The notes below the pieces were generated by a model. It searched no databases, was not told the origin of the DNA, and worked only from the letters and a program-made list of their open reading frames with translations. Positions 1 through 9,811 of a stretch of 64,000 nucleotides of DNA are shown in pieces. The DNA is taken from NCBI RefSeq assembly GCF_039532215.1, contig NZ_BAAARN010000004.1, forward strand, positions 346,261 through 410,260. Reading direction: 5' to 3'. This stretch comes from Pedococcus aerophilus (GTDB lineage Bacteria; Actinomycetota; Actinomycetes; Actinomycetales; Dermatophilaceae). Numbering within the stretch: the stretch's first letter is position 1; every line of letters starts with the position of its first letter. The position numbers and the translations under genes are program-made.

Positions 1-25
1 CAGCGACGTGACCGAGGCCACGTCC

Positions 26-1222
26 TCAGGGCGAGGGGGTGTAGCGCACCGCGGAGGGTCCCGGCCGGCTCAGCCGGCCGAGGGCGAGCGCGATGCGGAC
101 CGTATGTGCGTCGTGAGGGTCGGTGAGCTGGTAGCCGGTGAGGTCGGCGATCTTGCCGAGGCGGTAGCGCACCGTGTTGGGGTGGACGAACAGCAGCCGC
201 GCCGTGCCCTCGAGGCCGCCACCGGTCTCCAGGTAGGAGGCTGCCGTCTCGAGCAGGGCGCCCCCGCTGGCCGACAGCGGGTGCCAGATCCGGTCCAGGA
301 TCAGCGCCCTCGCCGGGGCGTCACCGATGAGCACCCGCTCGGCGAGCAGGTCGTCCGCCGCCACCGGCCGGGGCGCCTCGGGCCATGCCTGCGCGCAGGA
401 GTGGCCGGCCAGCGCGGCGCGGGCCGAGCGGCCGGCGGCGAACAGGTGCGGCACGGTCGGCCCCACCACCACCGGCCCCTCGCCGAACTGGTCGCCCACC
501 TCGCGCGCGGCCAGCATGGCGTCGTCGACGTTGCCGATGATGCAGACCAGTCGGCGACCCTGGACAGCCGCGAGGGTGTCGACGCCCACGCGCTCGGCCG
601 CCCGGCGCAGGCCGTCGACCACCCCGGCCGAGCTGCCGGGTGGGGTGCTGCCGGCGATGACGGCGACCCGCGTCGTCGAGCCCCAACCCAGCGCCGCGGC
701 CCGCGACTGCATCGAGTCGTCGGCCTCACCACGCAGGACGGCGTCGACGACCAGGCCCTCGAGCCGGGCGTCCCACGCGCCACGGGCCTCCGCCGCGTGG
801 GCGTAGACCTCGGCCGCAGCGAACGCGATCTCGCGCGAGTACCGCAGCACCGACTCGCGCAGCGCCTGCTCCTCGCCCGGCTCGGCCAGCGCGGTCGCGT
901 CCTGCTCGACGACGTCGACGACCGACCGGACGAGGTCGAGGGTCTGGCGCAGCGTGATCGACCGGGTGAGCTCGCGGGGGGCGGTGCCGAACACGTCGGC
1001 GGTCACCGGGATGTGGTCGCCGCCCTCGCGCAGCCACGCGATGAACGCTGCGATGCCGGCCTGGGCGACGAGCCCGACCCATGACCGGTCCTCCGCCGAC
1101 AGTGCGCGGTACCAGTCGTGCGCCGCCTCCATGCGTCGCGTCGCGCCGCTCGACAGCTCACCCGCCGCCCGCTCCACCCGTTGCAGGGTGGCGGGGGACG
1201 TCGTGACCGTCGCGGGCGCCAT
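26..1222 (-). CDS. PucR-family transcriptional regulator, FasR-like
   Basis: This 398-residue protein is a putative regulator of fatty-acid synthesis. The C-terminus carries the PucR-type helix-turn-helix, seen as ETGGGLEGTARLLFVHPNTV followed by RYRLGKI (about residues 335-360). The middle resembles the GGDEF-like domain of CdaR/PucR proteins, and the N-terminus (RRMEAAHDWYRALSAEDRSW) is typical of actinobacterial FasR/Rv2242 proteins. In those genomes the gene lies between aceE and fabD, and here aceE is 2.4 kb upstream on the same strand. fabD would be expected just beyond the left edge; that is inference. The ATG has no clear Shine-Dalgarno sequence. A TACAAAT box about 10 nt upstream suggests a very short leader. 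The upstream gap is shared with the divergent phosphodiesterase gene. Confidence 0.85.
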   Translation of the reverse strand: MAPATVTTSPATLQRVERAAGELSSGATRRMEAAHDWYRALSAEDRSWVGLVAQAGIAAFIAWLREGGDHIPVTADVFGTAPRELTRSITLRQTLDLVRSVVDVVEQDATALAEPGEEQALRESVLRYSREIAFAAAEVYAHAAEARGAWDARLEGLVVDAVLRGEADDSMQSRAAALGWGSTTRVAVIAGSTPPGSSAGVVDGLRRAAERVGVDTLAAVQGRRLVCIIGNVDDAMLAAREVGDQFGEGPVVVGPTVPHLFAAGRSARAALAGHSCAQAWPEAPRPVAADDLLAERVLIGDAPARALILDRIWHPLSASGGALLETAASYLETGGGLEGTARLLFVHPNTVRYRLGKIADLTGYQLTDPHDAHTVRIALALGRLSRPGPSAVRYTPSP

Positions 1223-1348
1223 ACGGGGAGTCTATTTGTATGACGCCCACAACCGCGGTGTGAGCGTCCCCAACGGTTCGGCGCACCTTCACCTGCCTGA
1301 CACCGCAGGGTCGCCCACGACGGCGGTGGAGTTCCTAGCGTCGCCCGC

Positions 1349-2527
1349 ATGACCAGAACCCTTCCCGCCCTGGCCGTCACCGGCGCCCTCGTCCTCGGGT
1401 CGACCGTCGCCCTCGCCGGGCCCTCCGTCGCCGCCCCGTCGAGCCGCGCGACCGCAGCCGCCACGGACCGCACCGACCGGACCGCCGCCACCGACCGGGT
1501 CCGCACGACCACCGGGCCGCTGGTCCTCGCCCACCGCGGGGCCTCCGGCTACCGCCCGGAGCACACCAGCGGTGCCTACGAGCTGGCCGTCGCACTCGGG
1601 GCCGACTACATCGAGCCCGACCTCGTGATGACCAGGGACGGGGTGCTCGTCGACCGGCACGAGCCGGAGATCTCCGGCACCACCGACGTCGCCGACCACC
1701 CGGAGTTCGCCTCCCGTCGCACGACCAAGGACCTCGACGGCGTCGCCACGACCGGCTGGTTCACCGAGGACTTCACGCTCGCCGAGCTGCGCACCCTGCG
1801 GGCCAAGGAGCGGCTGCCGCAGATCCGCCAGGAGTCGACGGTCTACGACGGCCGCTACACGGTGCCGACGTTCGAGGAGGTGCTGGTCCTTCGCGAGAAG
1901 CTCTCCAGGGAGTACGGCCGCCAGATCGGCATCATCCCGGAGATCAAGCACTCGACGTACTTCCATGACAAGGGGCTCAACCCGGAGGCTGCGCTGATGA
2001 AGCTCGTGCGCAAGCACCGGCTCAACACGCCCAAGGCGCCGCTGTGGGTGCAGAGCTTCGAGCTGACCAACCTCGTGACGCTCCGCACCACCTACGGCTA
2101 CCGCGCGAACGAGGTCTTCCTCGCCAGCGGGTCGGGTGCGCCGTACGACCTCGTCCGCAAGGGCGACAGGCGCACCTACGCCGACCTGCTCACGGCAGCG
2201 AGCCTGCGGAAGCTCTCGCGCACCATCGACGGCATCGGCCCCGACAAGAACCTCGTCATCGGGCGACGCGCCGACGGCAGCCTCGGCAGCCCGACCGGGC
2301 TCGTCGCCGCCGCGCACGCGGCCGGGCTCAAGGTGACCCCCTACACGTTCCGCGCGGAGAACACCTTCCTGCCGACCGACTACCGGGTCGGCACGGACCC
2401 CGCCGACTTCGGGCGGGCGGTCGAGGAGGTCGTGGAGTTCATGAAGGCCGGGGTCGACGGCGTCTTCTGCGACCAGCCCGACATCTGCGTCACGGCCCGC
2501 AAGGACTTCCTCGGCCAGGGCGACTGA
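1349..2527 (+). CDS. glpQ: secreted glycerophosphodiester phosphodiesterase
   Basis: This 392-residue exported enzyme should hydrolyse glycerophosphodiesters to glycerol 3-phosphate and an alcohol. A Sec signal peptide covers about residues 1-30 (hydrophobic core, cleavage near VAAPS). The GDPD domain then begins with the catalytic HRGASGYRPEHT motif (about residues 56-67), followed by YIEPDLVMTRDG with the acidic metal ligands and a second His in VDRHEPEI. The C-terminal VDGVFCDQPDI stretch is also typical. The length suits the extracellular GlpQ type. The gene is transcribed alone, divergently from the PucR regulator, and ends at a strong hairpin. Confidence 0.9.
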   Translation: MTRTLPALAVTGALVLGSTVALAGPSVAAPSSRATAAATDRTDRTAATDRVRTTTGPLVLAHRGASGYRPEHTSGAYELAVALGADYIEPDLVMTRDGVLVDRHEPEISGTTDVADHPEFASRRTTKDLDGVATTGWFTEDFTLAELRTLRAKERLPQIRQESTVYDGRYTVPTFEEVLVLREKLSREYGRQIGIIPEIKHSTYFHDKGLNPEAALMKLVRKHRLNTPKAPLWVQSFELTNLVTLRTTYGYRANEVFLASGSGAPYDLVRKGDRRTYADLLTAASLRKLSRTIDGIGPDKNLVIGRRADGSLGSPTGLVAAAHAAGLKVTPYTFRAENTFLPTDYRVGTDPADFGRAVEEVVEFMKAGVDGVFCDQPDICVTARKDFLGQGD

Positions 2528-2556
2528 CCGGCGCAGCCACCGCCGAAGTCCCCGCA

Positions 2557-2606
2557 CCACCCCGGCACCGTCACCGACCACCAACCCGGTCGCGGTGTCG
2601 GGGTGG
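2557..2606. terminator. bidirectional hairpin terminator between convergent genes
   Basis: The arms CCACCCCGGCACCG (2557-2570) and CGGTGTCGGGGTGG (2593-2606) pair over 14 bases with one G-U pair and a 22-nt loop. The hairpin lies between the stop codons of the phosphodiesterase and the convergent epimerase and has no T-tract, as is usual in actinobacteria. Confidence 0.6.
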
Positions 2607-2643
2607 CCTGCGTCAGGCGGACTTCAGCGCCCGACGCGACCGG

Positions 2644-3528
2644 TCAGACGTGGTCGCGCCAGGAGTGCTGCGGCTCGTACCCCAGCACCCGACGAGCCTT
2701 GTCGATCCCGAGCAGCGTCTCGTGCTCGCCGAGCTCCTTGCGGACCTCGACGCCCGGGAAGACCTCGGCCACGAGCTCGGCGCTCGAGCGGCTCATCACC
2801 GTGTCGGCGTTGGCGATGACGAACACCTCGACCCCCGGCTCGGTGCGCTCGAGCCCGAGGCGCACGGCCTGGGCACCGTCGCGGGCGTCGATGTAGCCCC
2901 AGAGGTTCCACTTGCGCACCGAGGCGTCGGCGTCGAAGGACGGGAACGCCGCGTAGTCCTCGACGTCCATGACGTTGGAGAAGCGCAGGCCGACCATCGT
3001 CAGCTCGGGGTCCCAGCGGCAGAAGTGCCCGGCCATCTCCTCCTCGAGCGCCTTGTTCAGGGAGTACGTCGACTCCGGGCGTGGGTGGTACTCCTCGTCG
3101 ACGGGGACGTACGGCGGGGGAGTGTCGAACGGCAGGCCGAGGACGGTCTCGCTCGAGGCCCAGACGATGCTGCGGACCTCGAGCGCGCGAGCGGCGGCGA
3201 ACACGTTGTAGGTCGCCGCCGAGTTGTTGGCGAAGGTCGCGGCGTTGGTCGTCAGGCCGGGCGCCGGGATCGCGGCGAGGTGGACGACCGCGTCGACCGG
3301 GGTCGTGTGCTCGTCGACCCCACCGGACAGCGCCTCGAAGACCTGGCCGTAGTCGGTGAGGTCGACCGCGACGAACGGCGTCTGCGGTGAGTCGGGGCGG
3401 GTGCGGTCGAGGGCGAGGACGTCGTAGCCGCTCTCGGCGAGGTGGGCGACGACGGTGCGGCCGAGCTTGCCCGACGAGCCGGTCACCGCGACGCGACGGC
3501 GGGGGGTCTGGGGGGATGCAGAGGTCAT
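2644..3528 (-). CDS. NAD-dependent epimerase/dehydratase family protein
   Basis: This 294-residue short-chain (extended SDR) protein has a Rossmann nucleotide-binding motif at the N-terminus (VAVTGSSGKLGRTVV, a TGxxGxxG pattern). The mid-protein VVHLAAIP segment and a catalytic SxxxYxxxK-type region (ESTYSLNKALEE) follow. The substrate is probably a nucleotide sugar or a uronic acid, but it cannot be fixed from sequence. The ATG at 3528 is preferred over an upstream in-frame ATG at 3615 because GAGAGGA lies just before it, and the longer form would read through the aceE terminator hairpin. It lies downstream of aceE on the same strand. Confidence 0.8.
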   Translation of the reverse strand: MTSASPQTPRRRVAVTGSSGKLGRTVVAHLAESGYDVLALDRTRPDSPQTPFVAVDLTDYGQVFEALSGGVDEHTTPVDAVVHLAAIPAPGLTTNAATFANNSAATYNVFAAARALEVRSIVWASSETVLGLPFDTPPPYVPVDEEYHPRPESTYSLNKALEEEMAGHFCRWDPELTMVGLRFSNVMDVEDYAAFPSFDADASVRKWNLWGYIDARDGAQAVRLGLERTEPGVEVFVIANADTVMSRSSAELVAEVFPGVEVRKELGEHETLLGIDKARRVLGYEPQHSWRDHV

Positions 3529-3549
3529 GCCCCCATCCTCTCCCACCGA

Positions 3550-3590
3550 CAGGTATGCCGCCCGCTCATGGTGAGCTGGCGGCATACCTG
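3550..3590. terminator. long hairpin terminator downstream of aceE
   Basis: The arms CAGGTATGCCGCC (3550-3562) and GGCGGCATACCTG (3578-3590) are perfect inverted repeats of 13 bases. The loop itself holds a 5-bp stem (GCTCA/TGAGC). The structure sits between the aceE stop and the epimerase start and belongs to a recurring class here whose arms contain GGTATGCCGC. Confidence 0.65.
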
Positions 3591-3638
3591 TTGTGCCACA
3601 AAGGGATCCGACCACCGTCGGATCATGGGGTCAGACGG

Positions 3639-6404
3639 TCAGCTCTCGCCGCCCGAGTTGCCCGAGGTGCCGGCGGTGACGTCGAGCAGGCGGTAGCGGG
3701 ACGCCGCCTCGCGCGCGACGTTGCCGTCGATCTCGTTCCTCGCGGCCAGCATCTGCAGCGCCCGCACCGCGACCGAGGGGCCGTCGATGTGGAAGTAGCG
3801 ACGCGCGGCCGGGCGGGTGTCGGAGAACCCGAACCCGTCGGCACCCAGTGACGCGAAGTCACCGGGCACCCACTGCTGGATCTGGTCCTGCACCTGGCGC
3901 ATGTAGTCGGACACGGCGACGACGGGGCCGCGGGTGTCCTGAAGGCGCTGGGTGACGTAGGGGACGCGACGCTCCTCGTCCGGGTGCAGGAACGCCTGCT
4001 CGTCGGCGGCGAGGCCGTCGCGACGCAGCTCGTTCCACGAGGTCACCGACCACACGTCGGCGACGACGCCCCAGTCGTTGCGCAGCAGCTCCTGGGCCTC
4101 GAGCGCCCACGGCACACCGACACCGGACGCGAGCAGCTGCACGCGCGGCGCCTCGTCGCCCAGGCCGTCGGTGATCCCCGGGGCGAAGAGGTACATGCCC
4201 TTGAGGATGCCCTCCTTGTCGACGTTCTCCGGCTCGGCCGGCTGGCTCATCGGCTCGTTGTAGACCGTCACGTAGTAGATGACGTTCTCCGGGTCGTCGC
4301 CGTACATGCGCCGCAGGCCGTCCTGCATGATGTGGCCGATCTCGAAGGCGAAGGCCGGGTCGTAGGACACGACCGCGGGGTTGGTCGCCGCGAGGATGTG
4401 GCTGTGGCCATCGGCGTGCTGCAGGCCCTCACCGGTCAGCGTGGTGCGACCGGCGGTGGCGCCGATGAGGAAGCCCCGCGTCATCTGGTCGGCAGCCGCC
4501 CAGATCGAGTCCGCGGTGCGCTGGAACCCGAACATCGAGTAGAAGACGTAGATCGGGATCATCGGCTCGCCGTGCGTGGCGTAGGACGTGCCGGCTGCCG
4601 TGAAGGCCGCCATCGACCCGGCCTCGTTGATGCCGAGGTGCAGGATCTGGCCGTCCTTGGCCTCCTTGTAGGCGAGCATGAGCTCGGCGTCCACGGAGGT
4701 GTAGTTCTGCCCGTGCGGGTTGTAGATCTTGATCGTCGGGAAGAACGAGTCCATGCCGAACGTGCGTGCCTCGTCGGGGATGATCGGCACGATCCGCTTG
4801 CCGAACTCCCTGTCGCGCATGAGCTCCTTGAGCAGTCGCACGAACGCCATCGTCGTGGCGACCTGCTGCTTGCCCGTGCCCTTCTTGACGACGTCGTAGG
4901 ACGAGTCGGCCGGGAGCTTGAGGGGCTCGTGCTGGACCCGACGGACCGGCAGCGAGCCGCCGAGCTTCTCACGACGCTCGCGCAGGTACTGGATGGTCGG
5001 GTCGTCCGCACCGGGGTGGAAGTACGGCGGGCGGTACGGGTCCTTCTCGAGCTGCTCGTCGCTGACCGGGATCTTCAGGCTGTCACGCAGGCCCTTGAGG
5101 TCGTCGAGGGTGAACTTCTTCATCTGGTGCGTGGCGTTGCGGCCGGCGAAGTGCGTGCCGAGGCCGTAGCCCTTGATCGTCTTCGCGAGGATGACGGTCG
5201 GCTGCCCGTTGTGGTTCATCGCGGCCTGGTAGGCGGCGAAGACCTTGCGGTAGTCGTGGCCACCGCGCTTGAGCTTCCACCAGATGTCCTCGTCGGACCA
5301 GTTCTTGACCATCTCGCGCGTGCGCGGGTCCTTGCCGAAGAAGTGCTCGCGGACGTACTTGCCGTCGTTGGCGCGGAAGGTCTGGTAGTCGCCGTCGCTC
5401 GTGGTGTTCATGATGTGCGCGAGGGCGCCGTCACGGTCTGCTGCCAGGAGCGGGTCCCAGCCACGGCCCCAGACGACCTTGATGACGTTCCAGCCCGCAC
5501 CGCGGAAGAACGACTCGAGCTCCTGGATGATTTTGCCGTTGCCGCGGACCGGGCCGTCGAGGCGCTGCAGGTTGCAGTTGATGACGAAGGTGAGGTTGTC
5601 GAGCTCCTCGCCGGCCGCCAGCTGCAGCAGACCGCGGGACTCCGGCTCGTCCATCTCGCCGTCACCGAGGAACGCCCAGACGTGCTGCTGGCTGGTGTCC
5701 TTGATGCCACGGTTGTGGATGTACTTGTTGAACTGCGCCTGGTAGATCGCGTTCATCGGGCCGATGCCCATGGACACGGTCGGGAACTGCCAGAAGTCCG
5801 GCATGAGGCGCGGGTGCGGGTAGGACGGCAGCGCCAGCGGCTTGCCGGCCACGACATGGCTGTGCTCCTGACGGAACCCGTCGAGCTGGTCCTCGGAGAG
5901 GCGACCCTCGAGGTAGGCGCGGGCGTACATGCCGGGGGAGGCGTGGCCCTGGAAGAAGACCTGGTCGCCGCCACCGGGGTGGTCGGCGCCACGCCAGAAG
6001 TGGTTGAAGCCCACCTCGTACAGCGTCGCGGCCGAGGCGTACGTGGAGATGTGGCCGCCGACACCGATGCCGGGAGCCTGCGCGCGGTGCACCATGACAC
6101 CGGCGTTCCAGCGCAGGTAGGCGCGGTAGCGGCGCTCGACCTCCTCGTCCCCGGGGAACCACGGCTCCGCCTCAGGGGTGATGGTGTTGATGTAGTCGGT
6201 CGCCGTCAGCGACGGCACCCCGACCTGCATCTCCCGAGCGCGCTCGAGCAGCTTGAGCATCACGTAGCGGGCCCGCTGGCGACCGCCCTCCTCGATGACT
6301 CCGTCGAGGGAGTCGAGCCACTCCTGCGTCTCATCCGGGTCGATGTCCGGGAGCTGGCTGGGGATGCCGTTGAGAATGGGTCCGGCTTCCTCGCGTGCGG
6401 CCAC
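3639..6404 (-). CDS. aceE: pyruvate dehydrogenase E1 component, homodimeric type
   Basis: This 921-residue enzyme decarboxylates pyruvate with thiamine diphosphate and passes the acetyl group to lipoyl-E2. The thiamine-diphosphate motif is visible as GDGEMDEPE through [17 protein letters not shown] (about residues 245-290). Other AceE landmarks are [31 protein letters not shown] and, in the transketolase half, [13 protein letters not shown]. The length is normal for the alpha-2 type used by actinobacteria. Translation starts at a GTG preceded by AAAGGA. It is monocistronic or runs weakly into the epimerase, with a strong hairpin after its stop. The upstream gap holds several palindromes that could bind a regulator. 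Confidence 0.97.
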   Translation of the reverse strand: MAAREEAGPILNGIPSQLPDIDPDETQEWLDSLDGVIEEGGRQRARYVMLKLLERAREMQVGVPSLTATDYINTITPEAEPWFPGDEEVERRYRAYLRWNAGVMVHRAQAPGIGVGGHISTYASAATLYEVGFNHFWRGADHPGGGDQVFFQGHASPGMYARAYLEGRLSEDQLDGFRQEHSHVVAGKPLALPSYPHPRLMPDFWQFPTVSMGIGPMNAIYQAQFNKYIHNRGIKDTSQQHVWAFLGDGEMDEPESRGLLQLAAGEELDNLTFVINCNLQRLDGPVRGNGKIIQELESFFRGAGWNVIKVVWGRGWDPLLAADRDGALAHIMNTTSDGDYQTFRANDGKYVREHFFGKDPRTREMVKNWSDEDIWWKLKRGGHDYRKVFAAYQAAMNHNGQPTVILAKTIKGYGLGTHFAGRNATHQMKKFTLDDLKGLRDSLKIPVSDEQLEKDPYRPPYFHPGADDPTIQYLRERREKLGGSLPVRRVQHEPLKLPADSSYDVVKKGTGKQQVATTMAFVRLLKELMRDREFGKRIVPIIPDEARTFGMDSFFPTIKIYNPHGQNYTSVDAELMLAYKEAKDGQILHLGINEAGSMAAFTAAGTSYATHGEPMIPIYVFYSMFGFQRTADSIWAAADQMTRGFLIGATAGRTTLTGEGLQHADGHSHILAATNPAVVSYDPAFAFEIGHIMQDGLRRMYGDDPENVIYYVTVYNEPMSQPAEPENVDKEGILKGMYLFAPGITDGLGDEAPRVQLLASGVGVPWALEAQELLRNDWGVVADVWSVTSWNELRRDGLAADEQAFLHPDEERRVPYVTQRLQDTRGPVVAVSDYMRQVQDQIQQWVPGDFASLGADGFGFSDTRPAARRYFHIDGPSVAVRALQMLAARNEIDGNVAREAASRYRLLDVTAGTSGNSGGES

Positions 6405-6490
6405 GGTGGTGAGTCCTTTCTCGCGCCAGTCTTGGCGGTGGGGTCGCGGGGTTGCCAGCGACCAGCCCCCATCTTCCCCCCTCGGGAGGC

Positions 6491-6552
6491 CCGGGTCACA
6501 ACCCGGTCATGGCTACTGGCCAGTATCCGGAGCGTGGGCGCACATATATGTG
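6491..6552. promoter_or_regulatory. palindrome cluster upstream of aceE
   Basis: Three perfect inverted repeats lie 87-148 nt upstream of the aceE start: CCGGGT-CACA-ACCCGG (6491-6506), ACTGGCCAGT (6515-6524) and CACATATATGTG (6541-6552). The last is a 12-bp AT-rich palindrome in otherwise GC-rich DNA. They are plausible operator sites for aceE; no binding protein can be named from sequence. Confidence 0.35.
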
Positions 6553-6641
6553 GATCTCGGGACGTCTCGGGACACCATCTCGACGCCGATGGACGCCCGC
6601 TCACGCCGGGCGCACGCGCGGAGGTCGCCGGCGGGAGCGCG

Positions 6642-7481
6642 TCAGTCGAGGTCGAGGCGGTGGTCGCCGGAGTAGACCGTGAGCCTCGGCGCCCGGGCGA
6701 ACCCGACCAGCGTCAGCCCGGCCTCTCGAGCCAGCCCGACAGCCAGCGACGACGGCGCCGACACCGCCACCAGGGCCGGGATCCCGGCCATCACGGCCTT
6801 CTGCACGAGCTCGAAGCTGGCCCGGCCGCTGACGACGAGCACGTGGCCGGCCAGGGGGAGCCGGTCCTCGCGCCCGGCCCAGCCGATCACCTTGTCGACG
6901 GCGTTGTGCCGCCCGACGTCCTCCCGGACGACGAGTGCCTCACCCTCGGGCGTGAACAACCCGGCCGCGTGCAGGCCGCCGGTCTTGTCGAACACCTTCT
7001 GCTGCGTGCGCAGGACGTCGGGAAACCCGGCCACGACGGCAGGGGAGAGGCGCACGGGATCGGTGTCGACGGCATACGGCCGATGGGTGGTGATGGCCTC
7101 GATGCTCGTCTTGCCGCACACGCCGCACGCACTGGTCGTGTACTGGTTGCGCTCGCTGCGCGACAGGTCGACGGTCACGTCCGGCGCCAGGGTCACGTCG
7201 ACGACGTTGTAGGTGGGGGAGCCGAACTCGTCCTCGTCGAGGCAGTGCATCAGGCGTGCCACGTCGGTGGCGTGCCGCAGCACCCCCTCGGTGAGCAGGT
7301 AGCCGAGCGTGAGGTCGAAGTCGTCGCCCGGGGTGCGCATCGTGACCGAGATCGACGTCCCGTCGACCCGCATCTCCAGCGGCTCCTCCACGGCGACGGT
7401 GTCCGGTCGGGACCGCGAGACCACCCCGTCAGGGGTCACCTCGAGTCGGATCGCCGGAGTCCGCTGCGTCACCCTGCCCAT
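6642..7481 (-). CDS. fdhD: formate dehydrogenase accessory sulfurtransferase
   Basis: FdhD carries sulfur from a cysteine desulfurase to the molybdenum cofactor of formate dehydrogenases. The 279-residue protein has the family signature DDFDLTLGYLLTEG (about residues 53-66), the persulfide-carrying CGVCG motif with Cys119 and Cys122, and the GGLHAAGLF and VREDVGRHNAVDK segments. The ATG at 7481 is chosen because conserved sequence begins there, although the frame stays open far upstream. No good Shine-Dalgarno sequence is seen. It is divergent from an OFA-family carrier and about 4 kb from an FdhF/YdeP molybdoenzyme, its probable client. Confidence 0.92.
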   Translation of the reverse strand: MGRVTQRTPAIRLEVTPDGVVSRSRPDTVAVEEPLEMRVDGTSISVTMRTPGDDFDLTLGYLLTEGVLRHATDVARLMHCLDEDEFGSPTYNVVDVTLAPDVTVDLSRSERNQYTTSACGVCGKTSIEAITTHRPYAVDTDPVRLSPAVVAGFPDVLRTQQKVFDKTGGLHAAGLFTPEGEALVVREDVGRHNAVDKVIGWAGREDRLPLAGHVLVVSGRASFELVQKAVMAGIPALVAVSAPSSLAVGLAREAGLTLVGFARAPRLTVYSGDHRLDLD

Positions 7482-7649
7482 GGCGCCACGGTATGCGGCG
7501 CGCTCCGGGTCCGCTCGCCCGCCCCGGTGGTGGGGCCACCCGGATCCAGTTGGCGCGCGGTTGCTCTCGCGCAGGGGTAGCGTCTCGTGCGGCACCTGCC
7601 CCCCTTCGTCCTGCTGTGGGGGTTGTGCCACGTACAAGGAGGTATGTGC

Positions 7650-9050
7650 ATGTCGATCCTCGACCGCAGCCACTCGGTGGCCGGCCCCGGGTACAGCAAG
7701 TGGCTCATCCCGCCCGCGGCGCTCGCGGTGCACCTGTCGATCGGCCAGGTCTACGCGTTCAGCGTCTTCAAGACCTCGCTCGTCGACCACTTCGGCACGT
7801 CGCAGACACCGGTGGCGGCGATCTTCTCGATCGCCATCGTCATGCTCGGCCTGTCGGCTGCGGTGCTCGGCACCTGGGTCGAGCGCGAGGGTCCCCGCAA
7901 GGCCATGGTCGCCGCCGCCCTGTGCTGGGGCACCGGCTTCCTCGTCGGCTCGCTCGGCATCGCGACGAGCCAGCTCTGGCTGCTCTACCTCGGCTACGGC
8001 GTGATCGGCGGCATCGGCCTCGGCATCGGGTACATCTCCCCGGTCTCCACGCTGATGAAGTGGTTCCCGGACCGCCCCGGCCTCGCGACCGGCATGGCCA
8101 TCATGGGCTTCGGTGGTGGCGCGCTCATCGCGTCGCCGCTGTCCAACAAGCTGCTCGGCACCTTCGACGCCGGCTTCGACGGCAAGACCGGGTCGGTCGC
8201 CGACGGGCACGCGCTGACGATGACGTTCCTCGTCCTCGGTCTGTCCTACCTCGTCTTCATGCTGTTCGGCGCCTCGCTCATCCGGGTCCCCCCGGAGTCG
8301 ACCGACGCCGCCGGGAAGAAGGTGGCCGCCGGCCACCAGGCCGGTCGCGGTGGTGCCATGGTGCGCGCGTCGGAGGCCGTCAAGACCAAGCAGTTCTGGC
8401 TGCTGTGGGTCGTGCTGTTCTGCAACGTCACCGCCGGCATCGGCATCCTCGAGCAGGCGGCGCCGATGATCCAGGACTTCTTCCGCGAGGGTGACACCTC
8501 CACGGTGACCGCTGCAGCCGCGGGCGGGTTCGTCGGGGTGCTGTCGCTCGCGAACATGGCCGGCCGGTTCGTCTGGTCGAGCACCTCCGACATCATCGGC
8601 CGCAAGCCGATCTACATGATCTACCTCGGCGTCGGCATCGTGACCTACCTGCTGCTCGCGACTATCGGCCACACCTCGACCGGCTTGTTCGTCCTGCTGG
8701 CCGCGGTCATCCTGTCCTTCTACGGTGGCGGCTTCGCGACCATCCCGGCCTACCTCAAGGACCTGTTCGGGACGCTCGAGGTCGGGGCCATCCACGGTCG
8801 CCTGCTGACCGCCTGGTCGGCCGCTGGTGTCGCCGGACCCCTGATCGTCAACGGGTTCCTCGATGCCGCTGGCAAGCCCGGCACGTTGTCCAACGGCGAC
8901 TACCGCCCGGCCCTGTTCACCATGGTCGGCGTCCTGGTGGTCGGCTTCGTGGCCAACCTGCTGGTCACCGATGTCAGCCGGGACCACTTCGACGCCGGCG
9001 CCACCACCGGCGCCGACGCCCAGCGCGAGACCGAAGGAGCACGCCGATGA
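7650..9050 (+). CDS. OFA-family MFS transporter (oxalate/formate antiporter-like)
   Basis: This 466-residue integral membrane protein has about 12 hydrophobic segments. The N-terminal region (LIPPAALAVHLSIGQVYAFS) and the cytoplasmic LMKWFPDRPGLATG loop are characteristic of the OFA group of the major facilitator superfamily. It probably moves a small mono- or dicarboxylate such as formate or oxalate. Start choice: AAGGAGG at 7636-7642 lies 7 nt before the ATG at 7650, whereas an ATG at 7644 would be too close. The stop overlaps the start of a 53-residue partner peptide (ATGA). It is divergent from fdhD. Confidence 0.85.
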   Translation: MSILDRSHSVAGPGYSKWLIPPAALAVHLSIGQVYAFSVFKTSLVDHFGTSQTPVAAIFSIAIVMLGLSAAVLGTWVEREGPRKAMVAAALCWGTGFLVGSLGIATSQLWLLYLGYGVIGGIGLGIGYISPVSTLMKWFPDRPGLATGMAIMGFGGGALIASPLSNKLLGTFDAGFDGKTGSVADGHALTMTFLVLGLSYLVFMLFGASLIRVPPESTDAAGKKVAAGHQAGRGGAMVRASEAVKTKQFWLLWVVLFCNVTAGIGILEQAAPMIQDFFREGDTSTVTAAAAGGFVGVLSLANMAGRFVWSSTSDIIGRKPIYMIYLGVGIVTYLLLATIGHTSTGLFVLLAAVILSFYGGGFATIPAYLKDLFGTLEVGAIHGRLLTAWSAAGVAGPLIVNGFLDAAGKPGTLSNGDYRPALFTMVGVLVVGFVANLLVTDVSRDHFDAGATTGADAQRETEGARR

Positions 9051-9208
9051 GCGACACCCGCACCCGCGACGGCAAGGGGGCCACGGCTGCGGCCACCGCC
9101 ACCACGAGCCCGATCGTCGTCGCCGCGGCCTGGCTAGTGGTCGGCACGCCGCTCGCCTACGGCCTGTGGCAGACGATCCTCAAGGCCGCCAAGCTGTTCG
9201 GCGGATAG
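9047..9208 (+). CDS. MFS-transporter-associated small membrane peptide
   Basis: This 53-residue peptide begins MSDTRTRDGKGA and has one hydrophobic helix (about residues 22-42, SPIVVAAAWLVVGTPLAYG) followed by a short LWQTILKAAKLFGG tail. Its start overlaps the carrier's stop codon (ATGA), so it is translationally coupled. Short one-helix partner peptides of this kind commonly follow OFA-type carriers in actinobacteria, and an accessory subunit is the likely role. It is short enough to be missed by length-filtered gene calling. Confidence 0.75.
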   Translation: MSDTRTRDGKGATAAATATTSPIVVAAAWLVVGTPLAYGLWQTILKAAKLFGG

Positions 9209-9217
9209 GTTGGAGGC

Positions 9218-9811
9218 GTGAGCTCCACGCCCCCAGCCGTCCCACCAGCAGCACCGCCGGTGCCTCCGACCACCTCCGTGGCGGCGGCGCAGACGGACCC
9301 GGACCGAGGCAGCGCACCGCGCCACGCCTCGGTCCGGCTGTATGACGACGCCGGGCTGTCGTGGCAGCCGGTCTCCCAGCGTCTGGCCACCGTGCGCCGC
9401 GTGTCCCTGACCGTCCTGCTCGTGCCGGTGCTGCTCGTGCTCGTGCCGCTGGCCGTCCTCGCCTGGTCGTGGTTCTGGCTCGGCGCGACGCTGGCGGTGG
9501 GGCTCGGGCTCTGGGGGTGGTGGCTGGCGGGGCGCCAGGTCTCGGCGATCAGCTGGATCGAGGGGACCGAGGAGCTCGTCGTTCGACGCGGACGGCTGTT
9601 CCGGACCGTCGTCTCGGTGCCGTACGGCCGGTTGCAGTACGTCGACGTCCAGTCCGGCCCGCTCGAGCGTCGCTTCGACCTCGCGACCGTCGAGCTGCAC
9701 ACCGCGTCGCCGGAGAGCGGGGGCCAGATCCCGGGCCTGCCGACCGCGGAGGCCGAGCGGCTGCGCGAACGGCTCGCCGCCCGCGGGGAGTCTCAGCGGG
9801 CCGGCCTGTGA
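9218..9811 (+). CDS. PH domain-containing membrane protein (YdbS-like)
   Basis: This 197-residue protein has a disordered Pro/Ala-rich N-terminus (residues 1-30), two adjacent hydrophobic segments (about 62-100) and a C-terminal bacterial pleckstrin-homology (bPH2) domain. The domain is marked by EELVVRRGRLFRTVVSVPYG followed by RLQYVDVQSGPLERRFDLAT. It pairs with the following larger bPH2 protein through a GTGA overlap, the same order as the Bacillus ydbS-ydbT pair. Its function is unknown; a membrane-surface scaffold is inferred. The GTG start has GGAGG only 1 nt away, so the exact start is uncertain. Confidence 0.8.
   Translation: MSSTPPAVPPAAPPVPPTTSVAAAQTDPDRGSAPRHASVRLYDDAGLSWQPVSQRLATVRRVSLTVLLVPVLLVLVPLAVLAWSWFWLGATLAVGLGLWGWWLAGRQVSAISWIEGTEELVVRRGRLFRTVVSVPYGRLQYVDVQSGPLERRFDLATVELHTASPESGGQIPGLPTAEAERLRERLAARGESQRAGL

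Noticed and set aside
3984-7580. 1198-codon open frame on the plus strand opposite aceE and fdhD
   Set aside because: It is an antisense mirror of conserved aceE, produced by high G/C third positions; its translation is Arg/Val/Glu-rich with no domain.
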